This document shows, piece by piece, positions 60,613-64,000 of a stretch of DNA of 64,000 nt (position 1 is the first letter of the stretch; each line of letters begins with the position of its first letter). The position numbers were made by a program, and so were the translations under genes. The DNA comes from Paraburkholderia caribensis (GTDB taxonomy: Bacteria > Pseudomonadota > Gammaproteobacteria > Burkholderiales > Burkholderiaceae). Under the pieces are notes generated by a model. That model did no database searches, was not told the origin of the DNA, and saw only the letters and a program-made list of their open reading frames with translations. The stretch lies in the NCBI RefSeq assembly GCF_002902945.1, contig NZ_CP026103.1:620001-684000 (forward strand). Direction: 5' to 3'.

Positions 60613-60893
60613 TTGGAAAAGATGACAAACTGCTGGATGAATTGAAGGCGGCTATTGCTGAGGTCTCGAAACTTGGCGAGTGTGATGGGATCGAGATTGC
60701 ACAGCGCAATTATGTGCGTACCGTACTTGAGGAATACCTTAGCTATTTAGAAGGCAGTGCGGCTCAATCTTCTACCGTTGACGCCAATCGGGTTGGGCGG
60801 ATCGTGGTCGAGTACTGGCCGATGAATCTTCCTGTGTGTGAACACGTGGTCCAAGTCGAACAGAAGCTACGTGCCTTCTTAGGAAGAAAATGA
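60609..60893 (+). CDS. Putative immunity protein of the first RHS tip
   Basis: A 94-residue protein, ATG 60609 overlapping the toxin stop. It is acidic and helical (KDDKLLDELKAAIAEVSKLG; VRTVLEEYLSYLEGSA), ending in EQKLRAFLGRK. I recognise no Imm family, so the assignment rests on size, charge and coupling to the toxin gene. A terminator follows directly after its stop. Confidence 0.65.
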   Translation: MIGKDDKLLDELKAAIAEVSKLGECDGIEIAQRNYVRTVLEEYLSYLEGSAAQSSTVDANRVGRIVVEYWPMNLPVCEHVVQVEQKLRAFLGRK

Positions 60894-62200
60894 GCAAAGG
60901 GCCGCATACACGGCCTTTTGTTTTTTCGCTCGGCGGTAATGATCAGCCGCCTGTGTTCAACAACGATCTTTACGCGCTGTCCGGCTTCGAACCCGGCGTT
61001 CTCGATCCACCGTCCTGCGAGCTTCATCCACGGATAAAGTGGCGGCTCGGTTCGCAGATGCAACGGTTCGACGGCGGTCGACGTGACAGTTTTGGAGACC
61101 ACACTTGGGATTTTACTGAGGTAGTCGGTAATCTGTTGAAGGAGTATGCGGGCGAGCATTACGAATACGATGCGCGCGGCAATCTCGTTGCGAAGCAGTC
61201 GCCGGGCAGCGAGCAGCGTTATGAGTGGGATGAGTTTAACCGGCTCGGTGCGGTGAGTGTGCGCAGTTCTGCCGGTGCGAGGCAGGCGAAGTACTTTTAT
61301 GATGCGTTCGGTCGGCGTATTGCTAAAGACGTCGACGGTGCGAAGACCGTGTTCGGTTGGGATGGCGATCGGCTGGCGTATGAAGTTGCGGGATCGCAGA
61401 GTACGCACTACGTGTATGAAGCGGGATCGTTCGTGCCGCTTGCGCAGTTCGTCGCTGCGCCTGTCAAGGGATTAGAGACGCCGCAGCGGCGTGAGTCGGA
61501 TCGGCATACGCCGGAAGATGATCCGTTGATGAAAGTGTCGACGCCGAACGGGCTGGCGCAGGTGTATTACTATCATTGCGATGTGATCGGCACGCCGCAG
61601 ATGCTCACGGATGACGCAGGTGAGATTGTCTGGGAGGCGCGTTATAAGGCGTGGGGTGAAGCGGCAGAGGTGATTGACCGGGTCTCGGCGGCGACTCAGG
61701 CGCAAGTGCGCAATCCGATAAGGTTTCAGGGCCAGCAGGCAGATGATGAGACGGGGCTGCATTACAATCGGCACAGGTACTATGATCCGCATGCGGGAAG
61801 GTTCATATCGAGGGATCCGATTGGGCTGGCGGGTGGGCTGAATGAGTACAACTACGGCAAGAACCCCATAAGCTGGATCGATCCGCTGGGGTTGGCGGGC
61901 GTCGATACGTTGACGCCAGGGCCGTTTGCAACGGAATCTATCCCGGCTCGCGGACCGGCTCGTGATTTCACGTTAGAAGAACGGCAGCAGGTTAATGCCA
62001 TTGGCTATAGGGATGGTTGCCATACTTGCGGCGCGACAGAACCGGGAACAAAGAGTGGAGACTTCATTCCGGATCATCAAACCCCAAATGCTCTCAACAC
62101 TGATGACAAACCTCAGCGCTTATATCCGCATTGCAGGCAATGTAGTCTCAAGCAAGCAGGTCAAGTGACACAGGAAAAACGGAGATTAGGTGCGTTATGA
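60890..62200 (+). CDS. RHS C-terminal fragment with HNH-like zinc nuclease tip (5' truncated)
   Basis: The open frame from ATG 60890 has 436 residues, but true RHS sequence begins only at about residue 71 (61100), since 60929-61099 is antisense SymE. The RHS part has YEYDARGNLVAKQSPGSEQR, YDAFGRRIAKDV, the RYYDPHAGRFISRDPIGLAG hallmark and WIDPLGLA. The tip (about 350-436) carries GCHTCGATEPG, DFIPDHQTPNAL and YPHCRQCS, with two CxxC pairs and Asp-His, which suggests a zinc-finger HNH nuclease. It is only the end of a full RHS protein of normally over 1300 residues. The immunity start overlaps its stop (ATGA). Confidence 0.82.
   Translation: MSKGPHTRPFVFSLGGNDQPPVFNNDLYALSGFEPGVLDPPSCELHPRIKWRLGSQMQRFDGGRRDSFGDHTWDFTEVVGNLLKEYAGEHYEYDARGNLVAKQSPGSEQRYEWDEFNRLGAVSVRSSAGARQAKYFYDAFGRRIAKDVDGAKTVFGWDGDRLAYEVAGSQSTHYVYEAGSFVPLAQFVAAPVKGLETPQRRESDRHTPEDDPLMKVSTPNGLAQVYYYHCDVIGTPQMLTDDAGEIVWEARYKAWGEAAEVIDRVSAATQAQVRNPIRFQGQQADDETGLHYNRHRYYDPHAGRFISRDPIGLAGGLNEYNYGKNPISWIDPLGLAGVDTLTPGPFATESIPARGPARDFTLEERQQVNAIGYRDGCHTCGATEPGTKSGDFIPDHQTPNALNTDDKPQRLYPHCRQCSLKQAGQVTQEKRRLGAL
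60896..60922 (+). terminator. Rho-independent terminator after the first immunity gene
   Basis: AAAGGGCCG and CGGCCTTTT form a stem with a short loop, followed by a T-rich stretch (TTGTTTTTTC). It closes the first toxin/immunity cassette, so the RHS frame that appears to continue from 60890 is not in the same transcript. Confidence 0.75.
60929..61099 (-). pseudogene. SymE-type toxin fragment
   Basis: Reading leftwards from 61099, VSKTVTSTAVEPLHLRTEPP is followed by PLYPWMKLAGRWIENAGFEA and GQRVKIVVEHRRLIITAE, which is the SymE toxin domain found beside RHS genes in Burkholderia. No start codon precedes it; the open frame runs into antisense of the RHS region. The normal stop is also gone, since the frame reads on through the immunity gene antisense to 60764. 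It is a relic wedged between two RHS cassettes. Confidence 0.75.
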
Positions 62201-62706
62201 ACAATTTCGTATTCTCGACTTGGCTGAATAGTACGGGAGGGCCGCTCATAGTAATGGAAGAAGCAAGAGCGAATCTATGGTCAGGCACTAGTGGCATGCC
62301 GAGCGGTGCGCTGTCAGATTACGACATAGCCTGTAAAACAGCCGACTATGCTGCAAGTCTATCGGTGCATGGGACGGACGTGCTCGTTCTTGGTGACGAG
62401 CCGCTACAGACGATGGTTGCAACCACTGCTGATATTCGTTTGATCGTTAGGTGGAAATGGGCAGATAGCGATGCCGATGTTCGTTCAGCAATTGAGCGAT
62501 TCGATTTTAATGCGGCCACACCAATTGAAAGAATGAACATTCGTTGGTCGGATACCCCGCTCGTCATGTTTGATGCTGCGGATGTGTTTAACGCGGCAGA
62601 ATGTTTAAGGTTCTCAGCGTGGATCGGAATGAACACGGTAACGACGTTTATTCATGAGCCTACAGTAAGGACATCACTCTTGATTCACGCGATAGCGCCG
62701 ACGTAG
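62197..62706 (+). CDS. Immunity protein, Imm21 type
   Basis: A 169-residue protein starting with ATG 62197, overlapping the RHS stop. The Imm21 pattern is visible: STWLNSTGGPLIVMEEA, the acidic DYDIACKTADYAASL, VLVLGDEPLQTMV, LIVRWKWADSDADVRSAIE. It would neutralise the HNH-like toxin of the preceding gene. Base composition is lower in GC than the surroundings (about 50%), as usual for polymorphic toxin cassettes. Confidence 0.82.
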   Translation: MNNFVFSTWLNSTGGPLIVMEEARANLWSGTSGMPSGALSDYDIACKTADYAASLSVHGTDVLVLGDEPLQTMVATTADIRLIVRWKWADSDADVRSAIERFDFNAATPIERMNIRWSDTPLVMFDAADVFNAAECLRFSAWIGMNTVTTFIHEPTVRTSLLIHAIAPT

Positions 62707-62784
62707 TCACGCAGGACGATGTGGGCTGAAGTCCTGCTACGGAGCGACATTACAACCTGCATCGGTATTCATCTCCCTGGATCA

Positions 62785-62813
62785 CACGCTCGCCGTGCAA
62801 ATCCAATAAACCT
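62785..62813. repeat. Short motif shared with the region upstream of the sensor kinase
   Basis: ACACGCTCGCCGTGC followed by AAATCCAATAAACCTC resembles the stretch at 29667-29695 (GCACGCTACCGTGC, AAATCCGATAAAACTC). Both include a small dyad ending in CGTGC. It lies about 80 bases before the DUF1348 start. Confidence 0.5.
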
Positions 62814-62890
62814 CAAGCTTCCCGACACGACAACCCCTCGCATTCGCGAATAATGACCCACACCGTCACTATTCACATAGAGAGAAGTCG

Positions 62891-63370
62891 ATGTCGAGCA
62901 CTACCGAAGCACGTCCGCCGCTGCCACCGTTCACGCGCGAGACCGCTACTCAGAAAGTACGCCTGGCCGAAGACGGCTGGAACTCACGCGACGCCGCAAA
63001 CGTCGCGTTGGTCTATTCCACCGACACATGGTGGCGCAACAGAGCCGAATTCGTGCAAGGCCGCGAAGAAGCGCGCGCGTTTCTCGAACGCAAATGGAGC
63101 AAGGAATTCGAGTACCGTCTGATCAAGGAACTGTGGGCCTTCACGGACAATCGCATCGCGGTGCGCTTCGCTTACGAGTGGCGTGACGACGCAGGCAACT
63201 GGTTCCGCTCATACGGCAACGAAAACTGGGAATTCGGCCCTGATGGCCTGATGCAGCATCGTCACGCGAGCATCAACGACCTGCCGATCAAGGAAAGCGA
63301 GCGTAAGTTCCACTGGCCGCTCGGCCGTCGCCCCGACGATCATCCCGCGTTGAGCGATCTGGGTCTTTGA
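62891..63370 (+). CDS. DUF1348 (SnoaL/NTF2-like) protein
   Basis: A 159-residue protein of the NTF2-like fold. FTRETATQKVRLAEDGWNSR, DTWWRNRAEFVQGREEARAF and FAYEWRDDAGNWFRSYGNEN, followed by NWEFGPDGLMQHRHASIND, are the DUF1348 marks. The function is unknown; such folds bind small hydrophobic ligands or act as isomerases. It stands alone with its own ribosome site (AGAGAAG). Confidence 0.92.
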   Translation: MSSTTEARPPLPPFTRETATQKVRLAEDGWNSRDAANVALVYSTDTWWRNRAEFVQGREEARAFLERKWSKEFEYRLIKELWAFTDNRIAVRFAYEWRDDAGNWFRSYGNENWEFGPDGLMQHRHASINDLPIKESERKFHWPLGRRPDDHPALSDLGL

Positions 63371-63686
63371 CCTGTCGTTCTGACCCGTAATCCTTCATCA
63401 CCCCTGTTAGCCGACATCCGCATGCCGGCCAGGCGCGCATCCATTCCCCGTTGCACGCACAACCAACACTCGTTGCACCTGCACCGACACAGTGCCTACG
63501 TGCGTAAGCGCACTGAATGTGTTGCCCCTTACGGGTAACTCCGCATAGTGGCAAAAAGCTTACGATTTCTATACTAGGTTGCCATTTCGTATGAAGGCGA
63601 TATAAAGCACGCCGTTATACGGATCAGGCGGCGTCGGGAGACAGCCCGCGCCCGTCGAAAATAAAGAACATGCTACGGAGACGAAC
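63371..63686. promoter_or_regulatory. Promoter region of branched-chain amino-acid binding protein
   Basis: A 316-base gap without a gene. TATACT at 63570-63575 could be a -10 element, with TGGCAA 15 bases upstream as a weak -35. CGGAGACG at 63676-63683 is the ribosome site for the following gene. Confidence 0.35.
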
Positions 63687-64000
63687 ATGGTACTTCGCCT
63701 GAAGAGCGTTGTTGCTGCGCTCGCATTGTGTGTGGTCGCAACGGGTGGCTATGCAGCCGATCCGATCAAGATCGGTGTCGACGGTCCTTTCACTGGCGGT
63801 TCGTCGTCGATGGGCGTCAGCATGCGCGACGGGGTGCGGCTCGCGGCCGCTGAGATCAACAAGTCAGGCGGCGTGCTGGGCCGGCAGATCGTACTCGTCG
63901 AACGCGACGACGAAGCAAAGAACGAACGCGGCGTGCAGATCGCGCAGGAACTCATCAACAAGGAAAAGGTAGTCGCGGTGGTCGGCTACATCAACACGGG
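63687..64000 (+). CDS. Branched-chain amino-acid ABC binding protein, LivJ-like (partial)
   Basis: The frame is open from ATG 63687 to the window end (104 codons). A Sec signal (SVVAALALCVVATGGYAA) is followed by DPIKIGVDGPFTGGSSSMGV, SMRDGVRLAAAEINKSGGVL and IAQELINKEKVVAVVGYINT, the Leu/Ile/Val-binding family. The ligand may also be an amide, urea or aromatic acid. Transporter genes would be expected just outside the window. Confidence 0.93.
   Translation, partial: MVLRLKSVVAALALCVVATGGYAADPIKIGVDGPFTGGSSSMGVSMRDGVRLAAAEINKSGGVLGRQIVLVERDDEAKNERGVQIAQELINKEKVVAVVGYINT

Noticed and set aside
60764..61408. Full 214-codon leftward gene
   Set aside because: Only the part at 60929-61099 is SymE-like; the ends are antisense to the RHS tip and the immunity gene.

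Overview
The window is a GC-rich (roughly 62-65%) chromosomal or megaplasmid segment of a Burkholderiaceae bacterium, most likely Paraburkholderia or a close relative. This rests on codon usage, Burkholderia-type porins, many sulfonate-type ABC systems, a glucarate cluster, and a repeat element that looks typical of the genus. No rRNA, tRNA, CRISPR array, replication origin or recognisable insertion sequence was seen.

Region 1 (1-7282) is an organosulfur locus. A leftward sulfonate-type permease (cut by the window edge) and a frameshifted binding protein lie divergent to three tandem SfnB/DszC-like oxidoreductases and a DszA/NtaA-like flavin monooxygenase. A 659-bp palindromic repeat follows (7362-8020). 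Region 2 (8083-13220) holds small orphan genes, a CPBP-family membrane protein, a scar made of a LysR fragment and a porin fragment, and a His-tailed EamA transporter.

Region 3 (13385-20600) holds a hybrid histidine kinase and a leftward set: a metallophosphatase coupled to a CHAT-domain protease, then a lipoprotein and a small protein. Region 4 (20626-24310) has an aldo/keto reductase, its divergent LysR regulator and a single-chain dihydroxyacetone kinase.

Region 5 (24322-47943) is dominated by sulfur genes. It has a divergent SsuA-like protein; a binding protein-permease-ATPase-binding protein ABC cassette; a DszC-like enzyme with its own binding protein and LysR regulator; and a coupled operon of SsuD-like monooxygenase, class II aldolase, thiol-dioxygenase-like cupin and four-domain rhodanese. 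It ends with a leftward operon: GntR regulator, AprA-like flavoprotein, two-cluster ferredoxin, complete ABC transporter, HEAT-repeat protein and DUF971 protein. A sensor kinase, a DUF1003 protein and an alpha/beta hydrolase sit between the blocks.

A second copy of the palindromic repeat (48106-48959), flanked by hexanucleotide arrays, separates this from region 6 (49053-57532), a D-glucarate/galactarate cluster (kdgD, gudD, lactonase, garR, garL, FadR-type regulator, porin). It carries both known exits from 5-keto-4-deoxyglucarate, plus the wreck of the semialdehyde dehydrogenase that would finish one of them.

Region 7 (57772-64000) has a lone flagellin, a membrane diguanylate cyclase, an array of displaced RHS toxin tips with immunity genes around a SymE remnant, a DUF1348 protein and the start of a branched-chain amino-acid binding protein.
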